This document shows positions 8,676 to 16,230 of a stretch of 64,000 nt of DNA, in pieces (position 1 is the stretch's first letter; the number at the start of each line of letters is the position of its first letter). The notes below the pieces were generated by a model that saw only the letters and a list, made by a program, of their open reading frames with translations, made no database searches and was not told where the DNA came from. Origin of the DNA: Streptomyces cylindrosporus. Its GTDB lineage: Bacteria > Actinomycetota > Actinomycetes > Streptomycetales > Streptomycetaceae. Location: contig NZ_JALDAY010000001.1 of assembly GCF_022698165.1 (NCBI RefSeq), positions 496,001 to 560,000 on the forward strand, read 5' to 3'. Position numbers and translations under genes: made by a program.

Positions 8676-9328
8676 CTGTTGCCGGGGGGCTCCGCGACGC
8701 CTCGGATGAAACTTTCGCCCAGGGGTCGGACATCGGCCGACCAGCCCATCGAGGTGAGATCTCGGGTGAGGCGGGCGGGTGAGTGGAAGAGCTTCACCAC
8801 GCCGTAGCTGCAGCCGTCGTCGGTCCGGCGTACCACCGTGGGGACGGGCTGCCGTGCGAGAAACGTCTCGTGTGCGGCTTCGGCGGGGCCGTCGTCGACG
8901 AAGACCGCCTTGCCACCAGGGCTGAGCGCCATCGCAACGGTGTGCCAGAAGGCGGCCAGCCGGGACGGAGGGACGTGGGACAGCCAGAACGCGAAGAACA
9001 CGGTGTCGTAGCGGCGCGACGGCTGCCATGCGAACACGTCGGCCCGGACGAACCGCACGTGGGGGGACGAGACCCGGACCCGCGCGATGTCCAGCGTCTC
9101 GGTGGCCACGTCGACGGCGGTGACCGAGCGCGCCCGCGCGGCGAGCGCCCCGGTCCACTGTCCTGTTCCGCAGGCCAGTTCCAGCACGTCTCCCCTGATC
9201 GGGAGGTCGCCGACCGTGGCCGGCAGCCGCCGCAGGTCCTCGCGTTCGGTGTAGGCACGGTCGTACGCGGCGGCGTGGGCCCGGTAGTAGGCGATCTGCT
9301 CCGTCAGACGAACGTCGTCGTCGGCCAT
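8672..9328 (-). CDS. Class I SAM-dependent methyltransferase
   Basis: A 218-residue protein. SAM-binding motif I is VLELACGTGQWTGALAA (residues ~50-66), followed by VTAVDVATETLDIA and FVRADVFAWQP, then the FAFWLSHVPP post-motif and a helical C-terminus. This is the Methyltransf_25/11 type, acting on an unknown small molecule or lipid. It begins at ATG 9328, 5 bases after the stop of the MerR-PP2C gene, and ends in a 4-base overlap with the next methyltransferase, so the three form one transcription unit. Confidence 0.88.
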   Translation of the reverse strand: MADDDVRLTEQIAYYRAHAAAYDRAYTEREDLRRLPATVGDLPIRGDVLELACGTGQWTGALAARARSVTAVDVATETLDIARVRVSSPHVRFVRADVFAWQPSRRYDTVFFAFWLSHVPPSRLAAFWHTVAMALSPGGKAVFVDDGPAEAAHETFLARQPVPTVVRRTDDGCSYGVVKLFHSPARLTRDLTSMGWSADVRPLGESFIRGVAEPPGNS

Positions 9329-9333
9329 GCTCC

Positions 9334-10413
9334 TCACACCCCCTCCACCACGTCCGCCACCACGTCCGCCACCACACAGCTCACGTTGTCCGGGCCGCCC
9401 GTCTCGTTCGCCTCGGCGATGAGGGCGCGGGTTGCTTCGGCCGGGGTCGGGGCGGTGGTGAGGATCGTGCGGATCCGGGCGTCGGGGAGGGTCGTCGGGA
9501 GGCCGTCCGAGCACAGGAGGTAGCGGTCGCCCGCGGCCACGTCCTGGAGACGGAGGTCCGGGGTGGTCGTGCCCAGGGCTTTGAGGAGGAGGGAGCGTTG
9601 GGGGTGGGAGGCCGCCTCCTCGGGGGTCAGGCGGCCTTCGTCGATCAGGCCCTGGACCACCGTGTGGTCGTGCGTGATGCGGAACAGGGCGCCGTCGCGC
9701 AGGAGGTAGGCCCGGGAATCGCCTATGTGGACCAGGGCCAGGCGGGAGCCGGTCCAGAGGAGGGCGGTGAGGGTCGTGCCGTTCTCGTCGGTGGCGCCTG
9801 AAGCCGCGTCGCGTACCGCCTCCGTCGCGCCCCGGACCGCGTCCTCCAGGACGTTCAGGACGTCACCCGGCGGTACCTCCTCCGTGTCCAGGAAGCGCAG
9901 CGCCTCCACCGCCGCGCTGCTCGCCGGCGCGCCCGCCGGGCCGAAGCCGTCCGCCACCGCGAGCAGTCGGCTGCCCGCGTAGGCCGTGTCCTGGTTGGCG
10001 GGGCGGACCCGGCCGCGGTCCGAGTGGGCGTGGTAGCGCAGTTCCAGCATCGTCGTGTCCCTTCGGGGTGCTGCCGACAGGTGGGTGACCAGGAACTCGG
10101 CGAGATCCCGCCGTACCGCCGTCTCCGCCTCGACCCCCGCCCAGTACGCGCGGATCTCGACGGCCGCGTCCGCCGGTGCCAGCGCGCACACCTCGCGAAT
10201 GCGGGCCAGCGGCATGCCGAGCCGGCGCAGCCAGGCCACCAGACGGGCCCGTTCCAGCTGGGCGGGCGTGTAGTAGCGGTAACCGGTGCCGGGGTCGACG
10301 CGGGCGGGGCGCAGCAGGTCCAGCTCGTCGTAGAGGCGCAGGGCTTTCGGGGACAGCCGGCACGCCTTGGCGAAGGCGCCGATCGTCAGCATCTGCGGCA
10401 TCTGCGACTCCAT
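9334..10413 (-). CDS. MerR-type DNA-binding domain fused to a PP2C-family protein phosphatase
   Basis: 359 residues in two domains. Residues 1-~75 are a MerR winged HTH (MLTIGAFAKACRLSPKALRLYDELDLL...YRYYTPAQLERARLVAWLRRLGMPL). A helical linker to ~118 leads to a PP2C/PPM phosphatase with its metal-binding motifs: SDRGRVRPANQD, LLAVADGFG, LVHIGDSRAYL, LLCSDGL and GGPDNVS. It should dephosphorylate Ser/Thr proteins and bind DNA. The C-terminus carries a short internal repeat (VVADVVAD) from a duplicated 12-mer. ATG at 10401, with GGAG six bases upstream, is an alternative start. The promoter has the 19-base spacer expected for MerR control, so autoregulation is likely. Confidence 0.9.
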   Translation of the reverse strand: MESQMPQMLTIGAFAKACRLSPKALRLYDELDLLRPARVDPGTGYRYYTPAQLERARLVAWLRRLGMPLARIREVCALAPADAAVEIRAYWAGVEAETAVRRDLAEFLVTHLSAAPRRDTTMLELRYHAHSDRGRVRPANQDTAYAGSRLLAVADGFGPAGAPASSAAVEALRFLDTEEVPPGDVLNVLEDAVRGATEAVRDAASGATDENGTTLTALLWTGSRLALVHIGDSRAYLLRDGALFRITHDHTVVQGLIDEGRLTPEEAASHPQRSLLLKALGTTTPDLRLQDVAAGDRYLLCSDGLPTTLPDARIRTILTTAPTPAEATRALIAEANETGGPDNVSCVVADVVADVVEGV

Positions 10414-10446
10414 GGCTTCGACGACCTCGTTTCGTTCCTCGTTGCG

Positions 10447-10477
10447 ATGCTGGGGCTTCCCCGAAGGTGAAGGTCAA
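10447..10477 (-). promoter_or_regulatory. MerR-type promoter with 19-bp spacer
   Basis: On the minus strand, TTGACC (10477-10472) is followed after 19 bases by CAGCAT (10452-10447). An imperfect palindrome, CTTCACCTTCGGGGAAG (10472-10456), fills the spacer. An overlong spacer with a dyad between -35 and -10 is the signature of MerR-regulated promoters, and the gene it serves encodes a MerR domain. Confidence 0.5.
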
Positions 10478-10546
10478 ATGGGTTGCCGTGGTTGCGTGTG
10501 GTCCGGTTAGCCTGCGGGACGTCCCTTGACGAGAACGGAGTCCCCC

Positions 10547-11419
10547 TTGTCCCGCATCGCCCTCGTCACCTACGACCCCGGCCCGGAGCCCAACCGCGAC
10601 CGTGACCTGCCCGTGCTCGTGGCCGCGCTGCGTGCGGACGGGGCCGAGGCGGATGCCGTGAGCTGGGACGACCGCGCGGTGGACTGGGGGGCGTACGACC
10701 TCGTCGTCCTTCGTTCGACCTGGGACTACAGCTGGCGGGCGGCCGAGTTCGTGGCGTGGGCCGAGCGGTGCGGGAAGGTGACGCGGCTCGCGAATCCGGC
10801 CGAGGTCGTGCGGTGGAACACCGACAAGAGGTATCTGGGGGAGCTGGCGGAGGCGGGGGTGCCGGTCGTGCCGACCCGGTATCTCGCGCCGGGGGACGCC
10901 GTCGAGCTGCCCGACGCGCACGAGTACGTGATCAAGCCGACCTCGGGGGCGGGCGCGCGGTACGCGGCCCGGTACGCGCCCGGGGAGCGGGACTCGGCCG
11001 TACGGCATCTCGCGCGCATGCACGAGGAGGGGTTCACCGCGATGGTGCAGCCGTACATGCGCGGCATCGACGTCGCCGGTGAGCGGGCGCTGCAGTTCTT
11101 CGGCGGGCGGCTGCTGCACGCCAGCCGCAAGCGGGCCGTCCTCGCCCCCGGTGCCGCCTACGACGCCGACAAGGTCGCCCACCCGGACCTGGAGCCGTGG
11201 ACCCCGACACCGGCCGAACTCGCCGTCGCCGAGGCCGCGTTGGCCGCCGTACCGGATGCGCCCGAGCTGCTGTACGCGCGCGTGGACCTGGTGGACGGGG
11301 AGGACGGGGAGCCGCTGGTGATGGAGCTGGAGCTCGTCGAGCCGAATCTCTTCCTGTTCCTGCACCCGGCGTCGGTCGCGGCGGTGCGGGACGCGATCCT
11401 GGCCGCCGTCCCGCGCTGA
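10547..11419 (+). CDS. ATP-grasp domain protein (RimK/glutathione synthetase-like)
   Basis: A 290-residue protein beginning MSRIALVTYDPGP at TTG 10547, chosen because ACGGAG sits 6 bases upstream; the open frame also allows TTG 10526. The N-terminal pre-ATP-grasp Rossmann part (VLRSTWDYSW) is followed by the ATP-binding half (EYVIKPTSGAGARYA, AMVQPYM) and the metal-binding end (LYARVDLVDGEDGEPLVMELELVEPNLFL). These are the hallmarks of ATP-dependent carboxylate-amine ligases. The substrate is unknown. It diverges from the MerR-PP2C gene. Confidence 0.85.
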   Translation: MSRIALVTYDPGPEPNRDRDLPVLVAALRADGAEADAVSWDDRAVDWGAYDLVVLRSTWDYSWRAAEFVAWAERCGKVTRLANPAEVVRWNTDKRYLGELAEAGVPVVPTRYLAPGDAVELPDAHEYVIKPTSGAGARYAARYAPGERDSAVRHLARMHEEGFTAMVQPYMRGIDVAGERALQFFGGRLLHASRKRAVLAPGAAYDADKVAHPDLEPWTPTPAELAVAEAALAAVPDAPELLYARVDLVDGEDGEPLVMELELVEPNLFLFLHPASVAAVRDAILAAVPR

Positions 11420-11442
11420 CGGCGGCTCACCCCGTCACCGCG

Positions 11443-12045
11443 TCACTCCGTCACCGCGACCCGCTGCAGCAGCCCCCAGGTGAACTCCGCCGCCACCTGC
11501 CTGGCCACCCCCTCCCCGTCCGGCGCCGTGAACGCCAGCCCCCACCGCGTCGGCGCGGTCCCCTCCAGCGGGCGCGCCGGGGCGAAGGCGCGGGCCGCCT
11601 CGTCGACCGTGCAGGACCAGGGCGTGAGGTCGTCGAGGGTCTTCAGGTCCGGTCCCTCCGCTCCCGGGGCCCGGACCAGCCACTCGTTCCACACCGCGCC
11701 GTTCGGGGCGAGGAGGACCTCGAAGCGCAGGGTGGGCCAGAGGGGGACCGGCCAGAGCCAGGCCTCGCAGTCGAGGTCGCCGACGCGGCGGCGGACGGAG
11801 GACTCGGGCTCGCCGAGGATCGAGCGGTACCGGGAGGCGGCGGCACGGGATCTCGGTGAGTGCAGCATCGCCTGCCAGCGCTTGTTGGCCTCTCGCATGT
11901 CGGCGATGGAGACGCCCAGTTCGTGCCGGGCGTCCTCCACGAGGTCCGGGTTGTGGTCGGCCATGCGGCGCAGCAGCACCAGCTGGAAGTCGAGCGGGGT
12001 GAACGGGCTAGCGGGGCGCTTGGCGGAGGGCGGCATGCGAACCAT
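11443..12045 (-). CDS. Conserved actinobacterial protein of unknown function
   Basis: A 200-residue soluble protein. It has a helical N-terminal part (TPLDFQLVLLRRMADHNPDLVEDARHELGVSIADMREANKRWQAML) and a beta-rich C-terminal part containing PVPLWPTLRFEVLLAPNGAVWNEWLVRAP. I recognise no catalytic motif, signal peptide or membrane segment. The ATG at 12045 (MVRMPPSAKRP), with GGGAG just upstream, is preferred over GTG 12066. It overlaps the end of the FkbM gene by 38 bases. As the last gene of the glycan operon it may be a cytosolic accessory, or may simply be co-transcribed. Confidence 0.75.
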   Translation of the reverse strand: MVRMPPSAKRPASPFTPLDFQLVLLRRMADHNPDLVEDARHELGVSIADMREANKRWQAMLHSPRSRAAASRYRSILGEPESSVRRRVGDLDCEAWLWPVPLWPTLRFEVLLAPNGAVWNEWLVRAPGAEGPDLKTLDDLTPWSCTVDEAARAFAPARPLEGTAPTRWGLAFTAPDGEGVARQVAAEFTWGLLQRVAVTE

Positions 12046-12847
12046 GGTCTCCCACGGCACTGACACCGGGGCGGCGGCCGTCCGGGAGGAAGAGGACGGA
12101 GTTCACGTAACGGGGGCGGCTGCGGAAGGGGAGGACGCGGGGGAGCAGGCCCTGGGTGACCACGTGCGCCGCCGCCTCCTGGTGGGCCTCCAGCGGGAAC
12201 TTCGCCAGCGGCACCCAGGTGGTGCCGGGCAGCACCCAGCCCTCGTATCCCAGCAGCGCCAGATAGGTGACGACCGGTGCGATCGGCTGGATGCGGGACT
12301 CCAGTTCCACGAAGAGCGCCGGGCGGTCGCGGGCCAGTAGTCCCGTCGCCCCGCGCAGCACGGCCAGTTCGCTGCCGTCCACGTCGATCTTGATGAAACC
12401 GACCTCGCGCAGGCGGAGTTCGTCGAGCGTGACGCACGGGACCTCCAGCGCGTGGGCGTGGATGTCACGGCGGACCAGGGACGACACGCCCCGGTCGCCG
12501 GCGTCGTCGGCGGGCAGCCACAGGCGGGCGATGCCCGGGCGGTCCGACGCGGCGGCCTGCACGACCCGGACGTTCGGCGGGGCGGCCGCGGTCAGCAGCC
12601 GGGCCAGGTGCGGGACCGGCTCCACGGTCACCACGCGCCGGGCCCGCCGCGACAGCCGCCGGGTCCAGGGGCCGTACCAGCCGCCCACGTCCACGGCCGT
12701 CCCGCACCCGGCCGGGCACAGTTCGCCCAGCCGGGCCAGTTCCGGCTCGAAGCGCGGATAGACGGCCCGCGCGACGGCCGCGACCAGCCGGGTGGGCAGC
12801 AGCGGGGCCAGGCGGGCGGCGAGGGTGCGTGGCGGTGTCACGGTCAC
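12008..12847 (-). CDS. FkbM family methyltransferase
   Basis: 279 residues. Motif I is GTAVDVGGWYGPWTRRLS (~residues 47-64), followed by VVTVEPVPHLA and VRVVQAAASDRPG. The FkbM-specific segment is CVTLDELRLREVGFIKIDVDGSELAVLRGA, with the acidic pair in KIDVDG. FkbM enzymes O-methylate hydroxyls, often on sugars of polysaccharides or glycolipids. Start GTG 12847 overlaps the stop of the upstream Trm112-like gene as GTGA, though GTG 12841 is also possible. In this operon it probably caps or decorates a glycan, which is inference from context. Confidence 0.88.
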   Translation of the reverse strand: MTVTPPRTLAARLAPLLPTRLVAAVARAVYPRFEPELARLGELCPAGCGTAVDVGGWYGPWTRRLSRRARRVVTVEPVPHLARLLTAAAPPNVRVVQAAASDRPGIARLWLPADDAGDRGVSSLVRRDIHAHALEVPCVTLDELRLREVGFIKIDVDGSELAVLRGATGLLARDRPALFVELESRIQPIAPVVTYLALLGYEGWVLPGTTWVPLAKFPLEAHQEAAAHVVTQGLLPRVLPFRSRPRYVNSVLFLPDGRRPGVSAVGDHGSHAALRQAPR

Positions 12848-13194
12848 GGGGCCACCCCGGGCGCCTGGGGACCGCGACCGTCGCCACCGACACCGCCGTG
12901 GTCGTCGCCGCGGCCGTTGTCGCCGATGCCGCCGCGGCCGTCTCCGCCGGTCGCGCCCCCGGTCCCGCCGCCCCCGGCAAGCCGCTTCAGCAGCTCCTCG
13001 TGTTCGTCGTCCGACACCTGCTCCCCGGACGAGGGCAGCAGCTGCGGGATGCCGTCGACGATCGGGTAACGGCGGTGCAGGCGCGGGTTGTAGAGGGCCT
13101 CCCTGGCCGCCGGCCCGTCCGGCGCGAGAAGGTGCAGCGGGCCCTTGTCGAGCGGGCACGCCAGGATCCGCAGCAGCGGGTCGTCGGGGTTCAT
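12844..13194 (-). CDS. Trm112-like small protein with glycine-rich tail
   Basis: A 116-residue protein. Residues 1-~65 match the Trm112/UPF0434 fold: LLRILACPLDKGPLHLL, then a long insert and RRYPIVDGIPQLLP. Only one of the usual paired cysteines is present (CPLD in place of CPxC), so zinc binding is doubtful. The tail from ~residue 75 is low-complexity Gly/Asp. Trm112 proteins often stabilise methyltransferases. This operon has three, and the FkbM gene follows directly with a GTGA overlap. A partner role is plausible but unproven. ATG 13194 overlaps the upstream stop as ATGA. Confidence 0.78.
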   Translation of the reverse strand: MNPDDPLLRILACPLDKGPLHLLAPDGPAAREALYNPRLHRRYPIVDGIPQLLPSSGEQVSDDEHEELLKRLAGGGGTGGATGGDGRGGIGDNGRGDDHGGVGGDGRGPQAPGVAP

Positions 13195-14111
13195 GGCGGA
13201 GTCAACTCCTTGGCACCGATGGGGGGTTGCGCGGGCGCGGTGTCGTGCTTGGGCATGGTCAGCAGTACGGAGACGGCGAGCGCGGTGCCGCCGAGGCGCA
13301 GGGAGAGCCGCAGCGGGTCGTGCGGCAGCGCCTCGCCGAACGAGAGCGTGCCGAGCACCGCCGTGTACAGACAGGTCACCGTCGTGCACACCGGCACGAT
13401 CAGCGAGGCCCGGCAGCGCTGCAGCGCCGCCTGCGACATGACGAGGCCGAACGCCCCGGTGAACATGAGCAGATACGGGTACGGCGACTCGAGCAGGTCG
13501 ACGACGGCACCGCCGAGGCCGCTGGTCGTGAGGTAGCTCGACACCCCCTTGATCGCCAGCGAGCTGACCCCGTACAGCAGGCCCACCGCCACCCCGTACT
13601 CCACGCCCGTGGTCGGCGCGCGGTGCCGGTGGCGCGAGCGGCGCTCGGCGGACCCGTACAGCCACACCCCGGCGGCCAGCGAGGGCACGCACACCAGCAG
13701 GATCAGCTGGTAGGGCGCACTCCGGCTGACCGTGTCGGCGCTCTCTTTCAGGGAGAGCACGACCATGAGCAGCGCCGCCAGGATCGCCCCGAGCGCGTAC
13801 CGCTCCCGCCCGGTCGTCTCCTCGCCGAGCAGCCGCGCGGAGAGCAGCACCAGGAGCACCAGGCCGGAGACGAAGATGCCCTGGGCGGCGGCGATCGGCA
13901 GCGTCCGGTAGACGGCGAGCTGCGCGCCGAAGCCCGCGGCGAGGGACAGCGAGCCGCCGATCCACAGCGGACTGCCGAGCACCAGCCGCAGCAGCCGCGC
14001 GGGTTGACGGATCGTCACCTCCGGCAGCGAGGTGAGGGCACGTTTCTCCAGGACGAATCCGAGGCTGTACAGGGTGTTCGCCATCAGCGCCGCGGCCACT
14101 CCCCACCACAT
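13191..14111 (-). CDS. EamA/DMT-like multi-pass membrane transporter
   Basis: 306 residues with about nine to ten hydrophobic helices from the very N-terminus (MWWGVAAALMANTLYSLGFVLEKRAL) to LGGTALAVSVLLTM. The two-fold repeated layout and the small-residue helix packing fit the drug/metabolite transporter superfamily; the N-terminal NTLYSLGFVLEKRA resembles NIPA/EamA-like proteins. The substrate is unknown. Lying between glycan-modifying genes, it could move a lipid-linked or nucleotide-linked precursor across the membrane, as small DMT-type flippases do in arabinan pathways. That is inference. It overlaps the next gene by ATGA and lies 11 bases downstream of the methyltransferase gene. Confidence 0.82.
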   Translation of the reverse strand: MWWGVAAALMANTLYSLGFVLEKRALTSLPEVTIRQPARLLRLVLGSPLWIGGSLSLAAGFGAQLAVYRTLPIAAAQGIFVSGLVLLVLLSARLLGEETTGRERYALGAILAALLMVVLSLKESADTVSRSAPYQLILLVCVPSLAAGVWLYGSAERRSRHRHRAPTTGVEYGVAVGLLYGVSSLAIKGVSSYLTTSGLGGAVVDLLESPYPYLLMFTGAFGLVMSQAALQRCRASLIVPVCTTVTCLYTAVLGTLSFGEALPHDPLRLSLRLGGTALAVSVLLTMPKHDTAPAQPPIGAKELTPP

Positions 14112-14122
14112 GTCCCCGCCCC

Positions 14123-14854
14123 CTAGGTCTTCTTGCGTGCGTGCAGCAGCAGAATCGACGCGAGGGACGGTCTGGAGCACAGCAGCCGGTCCAGCGGCCG
14201 CAGCGGACGCGGTACGCCGTGGAAGGGGGCCCCGGCCAGCCGTACGACCTCGAAGCCCGAGGCGGCGGCGAACTCCCGTAGCGCACGGGCGGTGTAGAGC
14301 CGCAGATGCCCGACGACCTCCGCCCCGGGCCGCCCGTGGATCCCGCGCAGACTCACCTCGGAGAACACGGGCTGCACCCCCGCGGCCAGCAGCGCGCGGT
14401 TGTACCAGGCGGCCAAGTTCGGTGTGGACAGCATGAGATGGCCCCCGGGCCGCAGCACGCGACGGATCTCGTCCATGGCCGCGTCCGGGTCGACGAGATG
14501 CTCGATCACCTCGCTGAACAGCACGGCGTCCGCGCATCCACTCCTGAACGGCAGCCCGCCGCCGGTGAGTTCACCGCGGATCGTGTACGTCAGATGCGCG
14601 CGGGCGCGCTGGAGGGCGTCCTGGGACCAGTCGACGCCGACGAGGCGGTGACCGGACAGGAGGGGCGCGGCGGTGGCCGCGGCCGTTCCGTCGCCGCAGC
14701 CGATGTCCAGGATCGTCTGCGCGGGGCGCTTGTGGAGTGCCGCCGCCAGCATGCGGGCCTGGCGGAGGCTGCGCGGGGTGCCGGAGGCGACCGGGACGGC
14801 GGGGTTCTCGTAGAAGTCGCGCAGTTCACGGGGCTTGGCCGGGGCGGTGGTCAT
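14123..14854 (-). CDS. Class I SAM-dependent methyltransferase (Methyltransf_11 type)
   Basis: 243 residues. Motif I is ILDIGCGDGTAAATAAPLL (~49-67), then LVGVDWSQDALQRA, ADAVLFSEVIEHLVDPDAAMDEIRRVLRPGGHLMLSTPN, and a C-terminal region with DRLLCSRPSLASILLLHARKKT. This resembles UbiE/Coq5-like and sugar- or lipid-modifying methyltransferases of envelope clusters. ATG 14854 overlaps the condensation-protein stop as ATGA. The substrate is unknown; context suggests a lipid-linked or glycosidic intermediate. Confidence 0.88.
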   Translation of the reverse strand: MTTAPAKPRELRDFYENPAVPVASGTPRSLRQARMLAAALHKRPAQTILDIGCGDGTAAATAAPLLSGHRLVGVDWSQDALQRARAHLTYTIRGELTGGGLPFRSGCADAVLFSEVIEHLVDPDAAMDEIRRVLRPGGHLMLSTPNLAAWYNRALLAAGVQPVFSEVSLRGIHGRPGAEVVGHLRLYTARALREFAAASGFEVVRLAGAPFHGVPRPLRPLDRLLCSRPSLASILLLHARKKT

Positions 14855-16230
14855 GGCTGCTCCACGTCCGTGGTGTGCAAGTAGTGCTCGAACAGGTCGC
14901 GCAGATGGGCGCCGTCGCCATGACTGAGCAGGGACCGCGACCAGCGCAGGGCGAGGTGCAGCCGGCCGGCCGTGGACGCCGTGGTGACCGTCAGGCCGCG
15001 CGGCATCCTGGCCGGCGCCGAGAACCACACCGCGTGCGCGCGGCCCGCCCCCTCGCCGAAGTCCAGGGAGTACGGGATGCGGCCGATGTTGCTGAGGAGG
15101 GTCGTGGACGTCCAGGGGGCGGCGGCCCGGCGCAGGCCGCGGGTGAGCGCCGCTCGCCACGCCACGGGAGTGACGGGGGCGGTGAGGAGGGTGGCCCCGT
15201 GGCCCAGTTGGGGGCGGGGGAGGGACTTCAGGGCTCGGGTACGCGTGGCTGTGCGGGTGAGGAGGCGATGCATGTCGGTGGTCGTCAACTCGGCCGGGGC
15301 GAAGGGGACTTCCACCAGGCGGGTGCCGTTGCCGATGGGCATGGTGAGGTCCCGGGGGCGGTCGTCCACCGGCATCGTGATGCGGAGGGGGCGGGGGTGG
15401 GCGCCGTGTTCCCTGTTCCAGTGGGCGATCGTCAGGGCCGTGGCGACCATGAGCTGGTCGTTGACGGTGTAGGGGGCGCCCTTGGGGCGGTGCGGGAGGG
15501 GGAGTTCGGTGACGAGCATGCCGTTGCCGGGGGAGAGTTCGGGGGTGCCCGGGGCCACTCGGGCGGGGGGTGACCAGTTGGAAGGGGTGTCCGCGGACGC
15601 TGGTTGGGGTTCGGTGGTGCGGGTCGGGGGCGCGGCGGGGGAGTTGTCCCGGCCGCCGTACATCTCGGCGGCGGTGGCGAGGACGCGGAGACAGGCGGGG
15701 CCGTCGAGGGCGGTGTGGTTGATGGTGAGGAAGAGGACGGTGCCCTTGTGCTGCGGCCCGCCCGGCTTCGGCCGGGTCGGCACCCCGACGGCGTCCGTCG
15801 CCTCGCTTCCCTCGACCGGCCCCGCTCCTTCCACCACCTCCAGCCGGATCGGCGGCGAGAGCGACAGCGGCGGCGCGGTGGTCAGTGCCCGGGTCCGCGC
15901 GTCCCGCAGCGCACACCGCCCCGCCTCCGGAAAGCTCACCACCTCCACGTCCGGCTCCGCGGTCAGCTCCCACTCGTACCGCAGCCGGTACCACCGCCCC
16001 GGCGCCTGGCGCATCAGGACCCGCGGATGCCTGCGCAGCGCCTCCGCGAAGGCCGCCCGCAGCCGGTCCCGGTCCAGCCGCCCCGGCAGATGGACCTCGA
16101 TGTGCACGGTCTCCGGCTCCTCCTCCTGGAGACAGTGCCGCGCCACCTCGTCCACCACCGGGAAGGGGATGCGCCCCGGCGGGACGGGCCCGTCGGTGCC
16201 GTTGCGGGCCGGGTGATCGAGTGCCGTCAT
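14851..16230 (-). CDS. Condensation-domain/PapA-like acyltransferase
   Basis: 459 residues with the chloramphenicol-acetyltransferase-like fold of NRPS condensation domains and Pap acyltransferases. The catalytic HxxxD is His172-Asp176 (INHTALDGPA). The second-half landmark is TMPVDDRPRDLTMPIGNGTRLV, then a tunnel strand (TSTTLLSNIGRIPYSLDFG) and the final helix ending HTTDVEQP. No carrier or adenylation domain is attached, so it most likely uses an acyl-CoA or a separate carrier to acylate an alcohol. It overlaps its neighbours by ATGA on both sides, next to the AftD-like gene. Acylation of a sugar, as PapA enzymes do with trehalose, is an attractive but unproven role. Confidence 0.82.
   Translation of the reverse strand: MTALDHPARNGTDGPVPPGRIPFPVVDEVARHCLQEEEPETVHIEVHLPGRLDRDRLRAAFAEALRRHPRVLMRQAPGRWYRLRYEWELTAEPDVEVVSFPEAGRCALRDARTRALTTAPPLSLSPPIRLEVVEGAGPVEGSEATDAVGVPTRPKPGGPQHKGTVLFLTINHTALDGPACLRVLATAAEMYGGRDNSPAAPPTRTTEPQPASADTPSNWSPPARVAPGTPELSPGNGMLVTELPLPHRPKGAPYTVNDQLMVATALTIAHWNREHGAHPRPLRITMPVDDRPRDLTMPIGNGTRLVEVPFAPAELTTTDMHRLLTRTATRTRALKSLPRPQLGHGATLLTAPVTPVAWRAALTRGLRRAAAPWTSTTLLSNIGRIPYSLDFGEGAGRAHAVWFSAPARMPRGLTVTTASTAGRLHLALRWSRSLLSHGDGAHLRDLFEHYLHTTDVEQP

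Noticed and set aside
8103..9377. A 424-codon frame suggesting one long methyltransferase or a frameshift
   Set aside because: The region before 8675 is antisense-frame arginine-rich noise over the other methyltransferase gene. Both genes are intact in their own frames, so there is no frameshift.
10526..10546. TTG 10526 as the ATP-grasp start
   Set aside because: TTG 10547 has GGAG at proper spacing, and the fold starts at SRIALVTY.
14851..16230. Stand-alone NRPS module
   Set aside because: Only a condensation-type fold is present, with no adenylation or carrier domain in the window.
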